DNA of 63,716 bases from Arcticibacter svalbardensis MN12-7 (GTDB lineage Bacteria; Bacteroidota; Bacteroidia; Sphingobacteriales; Sphingobacteriaceae): assembly GCF_000403135.1 (NCBI RefSeq), contig NZ_AQPN01000105.1, positions 1 to 63,716 of the forward strand, in the 5' to 3' direction. The notes beneath the pieces were generated by a model. That model searched no databases. It had not been told where the DNA came from and saw nothing but the letters and a program-made list of their open reading frames with translations. How positions within the stretch are numbered: the first letter of the stretch is position 1; every line of letters begins with the position of its first letter. Positions 1-12,500 of the stretch are shown piece after piece. The position numbers and the translations under genes are program-made.

Positions 1-3000
1 GGAGATGTTCTTCTATCAATGTAGGTATGTGACACAGGAGGCCAAAAGTCTTCTAATTTAGTATTCATGTTAGAGCTACTTGCATAGACTACATCTATAA
101 AGACTGTTCCAGGAGGTGTATCAGTTTGTTCTTTTCCCAACAACTTATTATCTCCGTTCATTCTTACTGCCTCTAAAGAGATACCTGCTGGAACAGTTAT
201 AATAAATTTATTATTTATTCCACCAGCTCCTACAGTTCTTTGTACTGTAACACCGGGGCCTGACGCTTTTACTTTTAAGAATTCAATTCCAGAAGAATAT
301 GAACTCAATGAGTTTGTCGGATCCGTTGGACTATAGATCACATCACTACTTCCGCCTCCACTGCCTCCTGCAGGCAACGCAACCCAAGTTGCTATTTTAC
401 TAGTACCATCTACTGTTAGGACTTTATTAGCATCAGTAGTTTTTATATCTTCAATCTTGTCTAATTTGGCTTTATCATTAGGAAGCATTAAGCTTGCATT
501 TATGGTAGAACCGACCGGAATAGAAGCCGGTGTTCCGGTAGAAGAATTAATCTTTCCGTCATTTGGCGAAGGTGTATATGTAATATTTGTTGCAGCTCCA
601 CCACCACCAACTGTTCCATTTGAGGCTGCGGTTATCCTTCCCTTTGCATCCACAGTGATATTTGCTGATACATATGAATTGGCAACTACTGTTGTATTTG
701 CAATATCAATAGTAGGATCTCCTGACACCCCATTACCATAAGTCACAGTAACATTTGTTGAGCCGGGCATAATACTTCGAGTTGTAGCGAGCCCATTTGC
801 TGTTCTTGCTACCAACCCTGTTCCTGTAAGTACTGCAATAGCTGTAAGATCTGCGTCTTGCACTATACCATCTACATAGCTTTTTACCGCTTTTACAGAT
901 GGGTATTTGGTATCTGAAGTTCCATCACTTGAAATACTGAGACTTTTATTTGAAGTAATTTCTTTACCCGATAGTCCTATTACCGTTGGAGAGGAAGCCA
1001 ATCCTCCTAAATCACCAGCTAGTTTAATTATACCAGTTGCTGTTGTGGTTGCCTCAGCAACACTTCCCCCGCCTGTACCAACTTTACTTATCTCACTATC
1101 AACATACCCCTTTATCGCTTTTACAGAAGGATATTTATCTGTTGATGAACCATCCGTTGTAATAGTTTGACTTTTATTGGATGTCACCTCCTTCCCATCT
1201 AACGAAGATTGTGTGAGAGTACTTATAGGCTTCCCAAGATCACTGGTATTATCTACATTTGCAAGGCCCAGGTCAGCTTTAACCTGTGTAGGAGTCCTTT
1301 GTTGAAGTGTAGTTGTATTTAGAGCATTAATATAACTTCCAGCAGTATAGACTGAAAGCCCTGTTCCTCCTTTGGCAACACCTAAAGTACTAGTGATTGT
1401 AGTTGCGGTTGACGCATTGCCAGATAAACTCCCCGTAATAGTACCTGCTGCAAAATTACCTGACGCATCCCTTCTTACAATAGTACTTGCAGTATTAACA
1501 CTTGTTGCCGCGTTAGCTAATACTGTAGCTGCGCTGATATTAGAAGCTGACGAATTGCCTACTTTTAGCACTGTTGGAGAAGTTGCTGTTCCCCCTAAAT
1601 CATTTGTAAGTTGAACTATCCCTCTTACAGCTGTAGTTGCATCAGAAGCACCAGCAGTAGTTTGAGCATCCACATAATCTTTAACTGCTTTTACAGAGGG
1701 ATATTTAGTACTTGATAAACCATCGGCAGATACATCAATACTTTTATTCGTCTTATCTTCTTTTAAATCTAATGCGGTTTGCACTAAAGTACTAACTGGC
1801 TTATTCAAATCGGTCGTATTATCTACACTTCCTAAACTCAGGTCTGCTTTATATAAAGTGATAGTACCTGTTTTACCATTAACAGACTGAACAGGAGAAG
1901 AGGCAGGTGTAAGCAGCTCTTTCCAATTAGCAAGAACGGATGAAGGAATTTGAGCTAGCACATAACTTTTGCTGTTATCTGATCTAATAGCTATACTACC
2001 CACTACAGCAGCATTTAATGACAGCATTGCAGATTCGCTACTCAATACATCTACTCTCGCAAAGGTAATAGGAGGAATTTGATCAGTTGGAATTTTACCT
2101 AAAGCATCTAAAGTTGCCACACCATTTTTCGCTGCTTTTTCTAATAGATTAATTTTCTTATCAAGAGCAGATTGCATATCTGTGCTAACTGGTTTATTAG
2201 CATCACTCGTATTATTTAAAAGATTTAGATTTAGATCTTCTTTAACTTGTAAAGGCGTTCTTTGCTGAAGAACAGTGACACCCGACGCTTTAATATAGTT
2301 ACCTATATCATAAGATGTAATTCCTGTTCCACCTTTACTAACAGGAAGATTAGTAATTAAATCCTCTTTTGACGCCAATTTCGGGACAGTTGGCGCTGAT
2401 GCTATTCCTGCCAGATCACCTGCCAACTGTATTTTACCTAATAAAATTGTAGTTGCATCAGGAACCGAACCAGCAGAAATGACAGCATCATTTACCTTTT
2501 TGTCAACATAAGCTCTAGCGGCGTTTACCGTTGGGTACTTAACGGTAGAAGTTGGATCCAAACTTATATCCTCAAGTTTATTAGTTTTATCTTCCTTTAA
2601 ATCTAAAGCAGCCTGAGCATATGTACTTATTGGTTTATCTATATCCTTTGTGTTATTTACAAGATCTAGTTTAAGGTCTGACTTAACCTGAGAAGGAGTC
2701 ATTTGTTGAAGTGTATTTGCATCCAACGCATTAATATAATTGCCAGGAATATATGAGGTAATTCCTGTTCCTCCATTCTTAACCAATACTGTCCCGCTTA
2801 TTGAAACGGCCGATGTGGCCGTCGTGGCATTTCCAGAAAGACTACCTGTAACTGTCCCAACTACAATATTTCCAGAAGCATCTCTTTTCACTAATGTATT
2901 AGGAGTGCTTGCGGATGTTGCTGCCTTTATAAATTCTGCAGCACTCCATATCTCTGCTGCCGTAGAGCCTCCTACAGAAATTACTTTAGGAATATCAGCA

Positions 3001-5504
3001 GTACCCCCTAAATCTCCACTTAACATGATTTTCCCTTTTGTAGTAGTAGTAGCATCTTGAACAACAGCTGTCCCATTCAATACTCCATTTCCATCAATGG
3101 TAAGAGTTGATCCTACTTTGATTCCACCAAGGACTGATGCTGAAGCTTGTGGCAATGTATAATTTGACAAGCCATCCAGTTTACTTTTATCTGTTGCAGA
3201 AAAAAGTCCTGATGTTGTTGTCGTTGCAGTTGGCAATGAACTTACAGCTGATTTATTTACCCATTTCAAAAGAGAAGCATCCCAAACCAAGGCATCTCCG
3301 TCCAGTTTTGATGTTATAGATACGTCTGACAAATTATCTACTTTGGCATCTGTGATTCCATAATCAGCAAGTGTGGTAGGATTAGTACCGGAAACTACTC
3401 TTCCATACGCATCTGTTGTTACCGATCTGTATGTTGCTGCAGTTCCAATGTTCACTAAACTTAAAGGTGTAATGTTGCCATCTCCTGTCAATGTGCCATC
3501 ATGGGAAACAGCTGTCATTCCTCCGGAAGCTGATGTGGTAATCTCTCCTTGTAATTCTTCCAATGCTGCTTGTACATTCGTAGACGTTAAAGTGGTAGTT
3601 GGGGTAACCGAAGTTGTTGCAGCACTTTGGGCCCCTGTGTTACCGCCATTTAGACTACCAATTAATGCTAACTGAGCATCTGTAACATATCTTTTATCTA
3701 ATGATGAAGCAATGTCAGCAGTTGTTGCATCTTCTCCTTTAGTGACTAAGCCTTTTGAATCGTATGTTATTTTAGTTTTGGTATTACCTGTAATAGAAGT
3801 GTTACCTACAAGTTTTGAGCTTATATCTGATTTATTTACATCCACTAGTCCTTTTAAGCCTTCCAAAACCCCTTGAACATTTGTACCTGAAACTCCTATA
3901 ATAGCATTAACAAGTACTTCCGAAGCAGTTTGATCATCAGTCCCTCCTGATATAGGACCCCATGTTCCATCTCCTCTCAGATAATTATCAGATTTCCCGT
4001 TTCCAATTACTGCGCTTACAGGAATTGATGAACTTCCATATCTTGCAGTTAAGATCGTACCTGAAGTTAGATTCGAGGCATTGGTTTGATCTAAATTTTG
4101 TACATTCCCTAAACCAACATCATTTTTAGTTAACGACAACATGGTCTTTAAACTATTCATTGGAATGGCAGTTGGTGATGCCGAACTGGATGATGAGTTA
4201 CCTAAAATGGTTTCTGTAGGAATAAACGCCAGTTTTTGTAAAGCAAGAGCGGCATCGTTTATTCCAATATTTGAAATATTATTATTTGTAGTTGAAGACA
4301 ATCCTCCAAATGTGGTGATACCTGTTATTCCTGATCCACTTCCACTTCCTGATCCTGCATCCGCCCATAAAAATCCACCGCCTCCATTAGAGGATAACAC
4401 TTGTCCACTTGTTCCATTCGAAGTGATGCCATTCATTTTAGATGGGTTGATTCCCTGACTTGCTAAACCTAAAGGACTAGCGGCTACGCCGTTTCCAGTT
4501 AATGTTGCATCATGAACCACTAACCCGCCACTACTTGTTCCTCCACCTGCCATAGCAAGTATTCCTGCCAAGTCAACATGACTATCTCTAGGGCCAGATA
4601 TGGAAAGTACAGTTCCTGCAAGACTTAGTGACTGATACAAGTCAGCAAGACTTACTGCATTTCCACCCTTGATTGATAAATTCTGAGCAGCATCCAGACT
4701 TAATATAGATGTAGAACCACTACCGCTTTCAGATGCAAATTTATCATCTACATATTTTTTATTTGCTGCATCTTTATTGTTTGTAGGAAGCGCCAGATTA
4801 GTTAGCTTATATCCTCCCATAGATATATCAGCACTAGGTATTTCAAAACCACTCAATGGGATATTTGACTTATCAAGCGCACTATTTGTTATCGCTTTAT
4901 TGGCCACTTTAATGGCTGTTACCGATTTATCCGCAAGATCCAATACCATAGGAGCTAAGGCCGCTTTTTCGCCATTAGTAATTAATATTGTTCCGGTTGA
5001 GGTTACCGGTTGAGGTATGGTACCAGTTCCTACTATAGAAATGCCATTGGCTGACCATGCCCCGTTTGTTTTAGGGCCAAATAAAGTATAAGCTGAGGTA
5101 TTAATATAAAAATCCCCATTACTTCCGATACTTGAAGCTGGATTTGATGTTCCATTTAATAGGCTATTACCATTCGTACCATTTCCCCCTCCTGTTACTA
5201 TCTCAGTACTATTTGCCAATCTTTGCCATTGTCCACTATTGTAAAAATAGAAGCCAGGCGTGTTATCAGTCTGATAAACTAATAAACCTATAGCAGGACT
5301 TGCAATACTAGTACGTTGCAATACCGTCATCCGTGAAATAAGCACCCCTTTCGAGTTTGAAAAAACCTCTAGTTGTGCACTTGGATCAGGAGATGTTGTC
5401 CCTATTCCAACCTGAGCTTTTGCACTAAATGAATATAACAAGCCCACAATTAGGGCAATATGCCTAACTGCTTTATTAATATGGCAATTTATAATTTTTG
5501 TCAT
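1..5504 (-). CDS. Giant secreted tail-fibre-like repeat protein (3' end outside window)
   Basis: The reading frame is open from an ATG at 5504 to the window edge, so at least 1834 residues are present and the C-terminus is missing. A signal peptide ending in [19 protein letters not shown] is followed by the N-terminal module common in Bacteroidota surface proteins ([12 protein letters not shown], then [17 protein letters not shown]). The rest is rich in Gly, Ser, Thr and Ala, with repeats typical of phage tail fibres: [27 protein letters not shown], and at least four copies of a unit like [17 protein letters not shown]. It is the third gene after the giant adhesin and PorP/SprF genes, 42 bases behind the latter, so it is probably cotranscribed and may be exported by type IX secretion. 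Whether it carries a sorting domain cannot be seen. Function is inferred to be an extracellular fibre or adhesin; no prophage genes lie nearby. Confidence 0.85.
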   Translation of the reverse strand, partial: MTKIINCHINKAVRHIALIVGLLYSFSAKAQVGIGTTSPDPSAQLEVFSNSKGVLISRMTVLQRTSIASPAIGLLVYQTDNTPGFYFYNSGQWQRLANSTEIVTGGGNGTNGNSLLNGTSNPASSIGSNGDFYINTSAYTLFGPKTNGAWSANGISIVGTGTIPQPVTSTGTILITNGEKAALAPMVLDLADKSVTAIKVANKAITNSALDKSNIPLSGFEIPSADISMGGYKLTNLALPTNNKDAANKKYVDDKFASESGSGSTSILSLDAAQNLSIKGGNAVSLADLYQSLSLAGTVLSISGPRDSHVDLAGILAMAGGGTSSGGLVVHDATLTGNGVAASPLGLASQGINPSKMNGITSNGTSGQVLSSNGGGGFLWADAGSGSGSGSGITGITTFGGLSSTTNNNISNIGINDAALALQKLAFIPTETILGNSSSSSASPTAIPMNSLKTMLSLTKNDVGLGNVQNLDQTNASNLTSGTILTARYGSSSIPVSAVIGNGKSDNYLRGDGTWGPISGGTDDQTASEVLVNAIIGVSGTNVQGVLEGLKGLVDVNKSDISSKLVGNTSITGNTKTKITYDSKGLVTKGEDATTADIASSLDKRYVTDAQLALIGSLNGGNTGAQSAATTSVTPTTTLTSTNVQAALEELQGEITTSASGGMTAVSHDGTLTGDGNITPLSLVNIGTAATYRSVTTDAYGRVVSGTNPTTLADYGITDAKVDNLSDVSITSKLDGDALVWDASLLKWVNKSAVSSLPTATTTTSGLFSATDKSKLDGLSNYTLPQASASVLGGIKVGSTLTIDGNGVLNGTAVVQDATTTTKGKIMLSGDLGGTADIPKVISVGGSTAAEIWSAAEFIKAATSASTPNTLVKRDASGNIVVGTVTGSLSGNATTATSAVSISGTVLVKNGGTGITSYIPGNYINALDANTLQQMTPSQVKSDLKLDLVNNTKDIDKPISTYAQAALDLKEDKTNKLEDISLDPTSTVKYPTVNAARAYVDKKVNDAVISAGSVPDATTILLGKIQLAGDLAGIASAPTVPKLASKEDLITNLPVSKGGTGITSYDIGNYIKASGVTVLQQRTPLQVKEDLNLNLLNNTSDANKPVSTDMQSALDKKINLLEKAAKNGVATLDALGKIPTDQIPPITFARVDVLSSESAMLSLNAAVVGSIAIRSDNSKSYVLAQIPSSVLANWKELLTPASSPVQSVNGKTGTITLYKADLSLGSVDNTTDLNKPVSTLVQTALDLKEDKTNKSIDVSADGLSSTKYPSVKAVKDYVDAQTTAGASDATTAVRGIVQLTNDLGGTATSPTVLKVGNSSASNISAATVLANAATSVNTASTIVRRDASGNFAAGTITGSLSGNASTATTITSTLGVAKGGTGLSVYTAGSYINALNTTTLQQRTPTQVKADLGLANVDNTSDLGKPISTLTQSSLDGKEVTSNKSQTITTDGSSTDKYPSVKAIKGYVDSEISKVGTGGGSVAEATTTATGIIKLAGDLGGLASSPTVIGLSGKEITSNKSLSISSDGTSDTKYPSVKAVKSYVDGIVQDADLTAIAVLTGTGLVARTANGLATTRSIMPGSTNVTVTYGNGVSGDPTIDIANTTVVANSYVSANITVDAKGRITAASNGTVGGGGAATNITYTPSPNDGKINSSTGTPASIPVGSTINASLMLPNDKAKLDKIEDIKTTDANKVLTVDGTSKIATWVALPAGGSGGGSSDVIYSPTDPTNSLSSYSSGIEFLKVKASGPGVTVQRTVGAGGINNKFIITVPAGISLEAVRMNGDNKLLGKEQTDTPPGTVFIDVVYASSSNMNTKLEDFWPPVSHTYIDRRTS

Positions 5505-5546
5505 AATTGTATTTTATATATCTTAAGCATTGCTTTCTTTTTCTGT

Positions 5547-6569
5547 CTAATAAAAATCATAACACCTGTTTCCACTACTCCTGTGCCCCTTGTCTGTCTG
5601 CCCTCTTGAAGGAAAAGTGGTTTCATAACTTAGTGCTCCTTCTGTAGTTCCTGATGTATTTCCATACTTCAGCTTGGATAATGTGCCATCATGACTTACC
5701 CCTAACCGTACTTTATCATACATGTCTTTCCGTAGAAACACGTCGAAAATGAGCGATACTACTACTGCGTCACTTTGACCGTCCGAATTACTCCGGTACC
5801 ATAAACCCACATTAGCAGACTTATATTTATACTGAAAACCAGCACTGACTGAACTTACCTTAGCCTGATTATAATACAGGACAGAGGGTATTAATACCGG
5901 TCCGTTCTCTTCATCATAAGGGTCTAAAGAAAGTCGATAGCTGACATGTCCGTTAACTCGTAGCGGTAAAGTGGATTTGGTACCAGTGAAAGATTCATTT
6001 GGCCTGTTGATATGTTGCGCAGATAGACCTGTCATCAACTTTCCAACTACCAGATTGACACCTGTACCGGCATCAAAAAAGTATTTATTGTTTAAGTCAG
6101 GATAGGTTGCCCCCGATACTGCCCCTGGAATGATTCCTATAACAGGATCAATTTGATCGCCGAATACAATCTTACTAAAGTCTATTTTACGTTGTGTCAA
6201 TCCACCCTGTAATCCAAAGGATAATACCGCATTATCAAAGTCAACACTGTATGAATAGATTCCCGAAACATTCAATTTTCTTAAATAGGCTGTTCCTTCA
6301 TTTGAACTGGTAACCATCAGCCCTATTCCACCATTTAAAAGTGGCACATTGTAATCTGCTGAAAGGGTAAAATAAGTTAAAGCACCAGGCAATGATGTCC
6401 ATTGACTTCGATAGATCATATTCATCCTAAGATCACCTTCAAACTGCCCGTTTAATGCCGGATTAAGGTAATTGGGTGAGTTATAAAACTGAGAATATAT
6501 ATGATCCTGTCCCCTTACCTGTAATACAGACAGCAACATGAAAGCTATATATGTAAATATTTTCTTCAT
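5547..6569 (-). CDS. PorP/SprF family type IX secretion outer-membrane protein
   Basis: This 340-residue protein has a signal peptide (MKKIFTYIAFMLLSVLQVRG) followed directly by QDHIYSQFYNSPNYLNPALNG, the N-terminal hallmark of the PorP/SprF family. The rest alternates short polar and hydrophobic stretches as in an outer-membrane beta-barrel. In Flavobacterium johnsoniae, SprF-type proteins are needed for surface delivery of cargo with type B C-terminal domains. The gene starts three bases after the stop of the giant adhesin gene, whose product has such a domain, so it is very likely the dedicated partner of that cargo. It is one of many paralogues expected in such a genome, not the core PorP. 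Confidence 0.92.
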   Translation of the reverse strand: MKKIFTYIAFMLLSVLQVRGQDHIYSQFYNSPNYLNPALNGQFEGDLRMNMIYRSQWTSLPGALTYFTLSADYNVPLLNGGIGLMVTSSNEGTAYLRKLNVSGIYSYSVDFDNAVLSFGLQGGLTQRKIDFSKIVFGDQIDPVIGIIPGAVSGATYPDLNNKYFFDAGTGVNLVVGKLMTGLSAQHINRPNESFTGTKSTLPLRVNGHVSYRLSLDPYDEENGPVLIPSVLYYNQAKVSSVSAGFQYKYKSANVGLWYRSNSDGQSDAVVVSLIFDVFLRKDMYDKVRLGVSHDGTLSKLKYGNTSGTTEGALSYETTFPSRGQTDKGHRSSGNRCYDFY

Positions 6570-6572
6570 CTT

Positions 6573-9500
6573 TTATCGTATTAAGTGTACGGAGCCTACA
6601 GTTCGTGCAGCGCCAGTTTCATATTTCATTCCAGTCCATTTATTCCCATCAATGAATGTGGCTGAGATCTCCCAGACATACACACCTTGTGGAGCCATTT
6701 GTCCTGCCATCTGTCCATCCCATCCTTCTGTTGGAGTACCATTTTCATCCAGCTTGTCGCTTTGCCAAATCATTTCCCCCCATTTGTTGTAGATCTTTAT
6801 GGTGTATTTAGCGATACCCGAACCTTTAGGAATAAAGGTCTTCAGCTCATTTTTAAAACTTTCAGGTTCAAATCCACTTGGCACATATAGGTAGCCTGGC
6901 ACACCATCAATTTGAACTGTCTTAACAAGGGTGTTCGTACAGCCTTCTACATTAGTAACAACAAGCTGAACATCATGGACACCTGTATTAATGTAAGTAT
7001 GAGACGGGCTTTCCTCTGTTGAGAATTTACCATCGCCAAATGACCATTGCTGTGTGACTGGATCGCCAGTGCTCGTGTTTTTAAACGTAAAAGTGTAATC
7101 CGGAATCTTGATAACAGAAGCAGGCAATACATCGAAATCGGCTACAGGAGGTGCAGTGACTTGAATATAATTTGTTAATACAGTGATATCAGAACAACCA
7201 AATTCACCAAAAGCGGTTAGCTTAACTGAAAAAGGAGACTTAATATAACTAAATATATGATTAGGATTTTTAGTCGTTGAAAAGGTCCCGTCTCCAAAAT
7301 CCCATAGATAAGAACTGGCATTAACTGAGATGTTCTGGAATAAAACATCTATTTGTGTACATCCCTTTGTTATATCTGAAGTGAAGGCAGCTTCAGGTGA
7401 TGCAGCTATACGAATGGTCTGGATTTGCGTATCAGTGCAAAAATCACTCTTAGCAGTTAACTGCAGATAATAAACGCCCGGCTGTCCATAAATATGTGAA
7501 GGCTCTGATTCAGTTGAAATCGGAGTGTTATCTCCAAAATCCCATTCATACTTTGTAGCACGGATGCTTGTATTACTGATCTTTATATCCAGCTTACCAT
7601 TACAGCTTACACTTTCTAATAAAGTAAAATCAGCTTTAGGTTTAGGGTAAGTGAGGATCGTCTTTTCTATACTGCTCGCTTCACAGCCATAAATATTAGT
7701 ACAAACCAGCTTTAAAGTATACGTCTGATCAGGCTCAGATAAAATAATGCCTGCAGGTGTAGCTTCATTAGACACCAACACGCCATTAAGATACCAGGCG
7801 TATTGGTCTGCATATTGCGATTTATTTGTTATTTTCAGTTTGAAAGGCGCACAGGCAATAGTTTCTATTGACTCAAAATCAGCCTTTGGCAATGGATTGA
7901 ATTGAACAGTATGTATTGCGGTACCAGGACAACCCTGGGTATTCAGGGCAATCATTTTTATTTCGTATTTAAAAGGCATTATCGCGCCTGAAGGAATATT
8001 AAAAGTATAAGCAAAATCTTTTAATTTCGAAACCTCAACATTGTCAATAAACCACCTATAAACCACAATATCAGTACCTTCATAGGTAGATTGATTCACA
8101 AAACTTATTGTTGCATCTTTTCCGCAAATCAATGTGCTTGAAGCTGTAAATTCAGCTTGAGGTCTCTCAGTAATTTTTATTGTTTTTATGAGTGTCTCCG
8201 TACATCCAGCAGCATTATAAGCTATCTCTTGTACTTTATAAAGCCCAGGTTTAGTAAAGACATGTTCTGCTGTATAACCAATAGCAAAATTATCTCCACT
8301 ACCAGAATCCCCAAAGTTCCATTCCACATTAGCAGCATCCGCGGGTGTGCTACTAACAATCATTTTGAAGGGGACACAATTCAGTGAATATGAATTGCTG
8401 ATAAATTGAGCGAAAGGTAAAGGTAAAATCTCTATTTGCTGTGTGGTTGTGCTTGGACATTTATTGCCATCAGGATGAGGTTGGAATACTATCAGTTTTA
8501 CATTAAACACCCCTGCCATTGTAAAAACATGAATAGGGTTTGCTACATCGCTAGTTGTACCGTCACCAAAATCCCAGTTATAAATATTTGAAGGAGCATC
8601 TTTACTAAAAAACGCTACTGGATTCTTCATACAATACTCTCCACCTGGTAAAGTGAAACTCGCATCAGGTATTGGGTAAACTGTTATAATTTCTGTAGTA
8701 GTTTGGAAAGAACATCCATTAGATGCCAATAAGCTTACTTCATAAGTGCCTGGAATTGTAAAGGTATGGTAGACCGATTCCGGCGCTGATGTTGTATTCT
8801 TAGTCTCTCCATCTTTAAAATCCCAGTAAAAATCATTGGCGCCTAAGGAATTATTATCGAACTTAACCACGAAAGGGGCACATCCAAATTTTCGGTCGCC
8901 ATCTACCACAAGTTCAGCTGTTACTGTATTTGGATATATGACAATCGGATAAGTATAAGTATCCGTTCCACACTCATTTACGGCAGTCAGCGTTACCATA
9001 ACTGTTATCGTTTTATCTGTATGATAGGTATGAGTCACCTCCGAGTTATCGCTAATAACCTGATTTCCCCCATCTCCAAAATCATAAGTATAGGTATTTG
9101 GTATTCCTGTAGATTGATTACTAAAATTGACTACCAAAGGCGAGCACCCTGTAGTTTTATCAGGAGAAAATGTAACTTTTGGCATTGCTCTTACTAAGAC
9201 AGATTCAGTGAATACTGTACTTTGACAAGCAGTTGATGCTGTTAATGTTATTATATAGGTAGTGTCCCGATGTAATGGGTGTGGTTGAAAATCAATTGCA
9301 CCTGGTTGTTCTAATTTTGATGTCTGGCCGTTTCCAAAATCCCAAAGATAATCTGCCCCTACCAATGGACTTGATGTATTAATAAAATTAACAGTAAGAG
9401 GTCCGCACCCTTTGATTTTATCTTTAGTAAAATTCGCTTTTACATTTTCTACTGTTGCGAATTCCAATTCCCTACTATCATCCTTACATCCAAATTTGCT

Positions 9501-12500
9501 TTTGGTAACCAATTTAATAATAACATGTTCTCCGTCACCAATCAACGTGTAGCCTGGAAAATCCTTACCAGAACCAATAGATGCTCCATTTGCAAACCAC
9601 TCATATGAAGCATTGCGATCCTCATAAGGCTCTACTGATATAACTGCTTTCAGGTCAAATGGCACACATGATTTTAAAGTGCTTGCACTAAACTCTGCTT
9701 TTGAAAGTGGATTGACCGTTACTTTAATTTCATTACTGACGCTTTCTTGATCCCCGTTACAAAGAGCAGTTGTGACTACCCTTCTATACCAGGTACTTTC
9801 GGATAAAACGATATCCTGAAAATCAATTTGAGTACTCTCGATTTTGAGATCAATCCACGTAGTTTTATCTATGCTCTTTTGCCATTGGTAACTATACTGT
9901 TTATCGCCACCGGTTGGTAAGGTTCCTGTTATTTTTGCTGCTAGGTCTCCTAAACATACATCTTGAATTTCTGATATTTCATTGTTTCCTAAAGGAGGTT
10001 GAACCGTAACGAAAATTGCATTACTGGTAACGGAACATGGTCCGGATTTAACCGTTCTTTTGATATAAGTAGATGTGATAAATACAGCTGTATAGTCCAC
10101 AGAAGTTTGTTCTTTTACTACTGACCAGTCAATATTATTCGAACTTATCTCCCATTGGTATTTATAGACAAGATCTCCACCTGTTGGTAACGGCCCAATA
10201 TTCGATACACCCTGACCAGAACAAATTGTAACATCCCCCCCTAGCTGATTGACAAGCACAGGGTAATTATTTATAGTAACGTTATCCTCAGTTGGGGCAC
10301 ATATACCATTGCTTATCGTCCATTTAAATTCATAAACCCCAGGAATTAATCCATTCACTTGAGTTCCCGGAAGAGTAGGTTCTTCAATAACTCCAAGGGG
10401 ACCGCTCACCTGAGTCCAAACCCCTCTGCCATTTACTGCAGGATCTCCCTCTAGGTTCCCTTGTAAATAAATTACCGTTTCATTACAGGTATATTGATCT
10501 TCTCCCGCATTTGCAACAGTTACCATAGGCAATACGTCTATGAATACAGCAGTAGAAAATTCTAGCGAACAAGCACCATTTCTCACAACTGCCCTAAACC
10601 AAGTACTCTTGCTTAGATTGGTAAAATCGTATGAACTCCCAGTCGTGTTTATAGGAATCCAAGGTTCCTGATTATCTACTGAGCTTTCCCATCTTACAAC
10701 AGATCCCAAATACCCGTTTAATACAATAGTACCCGAGTTATCCCCAATACAAACCTGAGCTACATCACTTCTAGTAATACCACCTACTGTAGGTACATCC
10801 ACTTTGATTTCTACAACAGGAGTAAATACTGAAATCGCACAACCTCCAGCTTGGGTTATTTTAACTCTATATTTTGTGGTTTCCAACAAACTGCCAGGTT
10901 GAAAGGTTGCTGTAATCGCATTGTCAATTGGTGTAAAGCCAGCAGTAGCACTTGAAGATTCCCATTGAAGTAAATCCGCTGTTGAATAATTTTCAAGTGT
11001 TAGTTCTCCTGCGGGATTTCCTTGACATAGTGAAACGTTGCCTCCCGAAATAGTACCAGCTATTGGATATGCAGTTACTTTAATTGTTAATTCAGTCTTA
11101 CTTTCTTTACATGCCAGATCTAAACTTGTAGCATCACTAGTAATTTTCCATTCCAGTGTATATGTGCCTGATACTAATCCGCTGATCTCAGTATTATACA
11201 GGGTTGGATCTTTTATGATTAAACCCTGTATTTCATCAACCTGTTTCCATATCCCAGTTTCGCCATTAGCTGCATCAGGAGAATTTCCTGTTAAAACAAT
11301 ATGGTTATTTGAATTATCACTTTTTATACAGATGTGTTGATCTATTCCAACTGTTGCTACAGTTACAGCTTTTCTATTCGTAATCTTTACTTGATCAAGT
11401 TGCGATGGACAAGGAGCAGTTCCTCCTATTGTCCACTGCAAATCATAAATTTTGCCAGCCTCTAAATCTGTTACCTCTGTATCAAAAAGATGTTCATCGA
11501 CAAATTTTAAAGAGCTCACCTTAGTAAGATCTTTCCAGGTACCTATAAAAGCACCTGGATTATTACCATCCAACTGAAAGGTCTTTACATTACATAATAC
11601 TTGATCGTCACCTGCTTTGGATAATGGTGTACTGGGGTTAACAGTGATCGTTACTGTACTTCCAACTCCATAAATCTCACAGCTTTCCCAGCTAGTTACT
11701 TTTCGCCTGTATGTTGTGGTGACATTGGGAGTAACAGTTATATTCTCTGTAGAGATTGCCATGGTCTTCCATGAAACACCATTATCGAGTGAAGATTCCC
11801 AGACAAACGTATACTTAGGTTTACGAAGATCCGGAACATCCCCTCCGCTGAGTACATTTGTACTTAAGGATACTGCATCATTCACACAAGAAACAGGCTT
11901 ATCTGCCTTTATGGTGTTAATAATATCTTGTAAAATATCTATCGTTGCAGTAGATGTGCTCGGATCACAAACTCCATTTGAGATTGTCCAGGTAAACTTA
12001 TAACGATTACCTTTTTGTACAGGACTTGCAGTAGCATTATATTTAGTAGGATCGTCGAATTTTATTAAACCGGATTCTTCTGTCCACATTCCCTTACCCA
12101 CTAATGGCTCGTTACCCTGTAATATATAGTTGGGACTAACTAGGCAAGCAATATCATCACCTGCATCTGCTTTTGTTGGTGCAGGTATGATGCTAATAAT
12201 AGTAGCAGTTGAATAAGAAATAGAACATTCTCCACTTTTAACTACTGCTCGGAATTGGGTTGTTTTTGTAAGATTAGAGTTGGTGGTAAACGGATTAGCA
12301 GTTGATTTAAATACTTTCAGAATTGCGCCATCATCAGTAATTTCTTGCCATCCAATAATCTTTCCTGTATATGTACCCTCGGTAAGTAGAATCGGAGTTG
12401 CAGTATTCGTATTTATACAAAATGTGTTCTCACCAGAAGTTGTACCTCCTACAGATATAGGATCAGGACTCACCTCTAATATCAATGAATTCACTACTTT

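Noticed and set aside
457-5013. Several plus-strand frames of 60-106 codons across the first 5 kb
   Set aside because: They are low-complexity Val/Pro/Ala-rich translations opposite the repeat-rich giant gene, which is open in one frame on the minus strand throughout.
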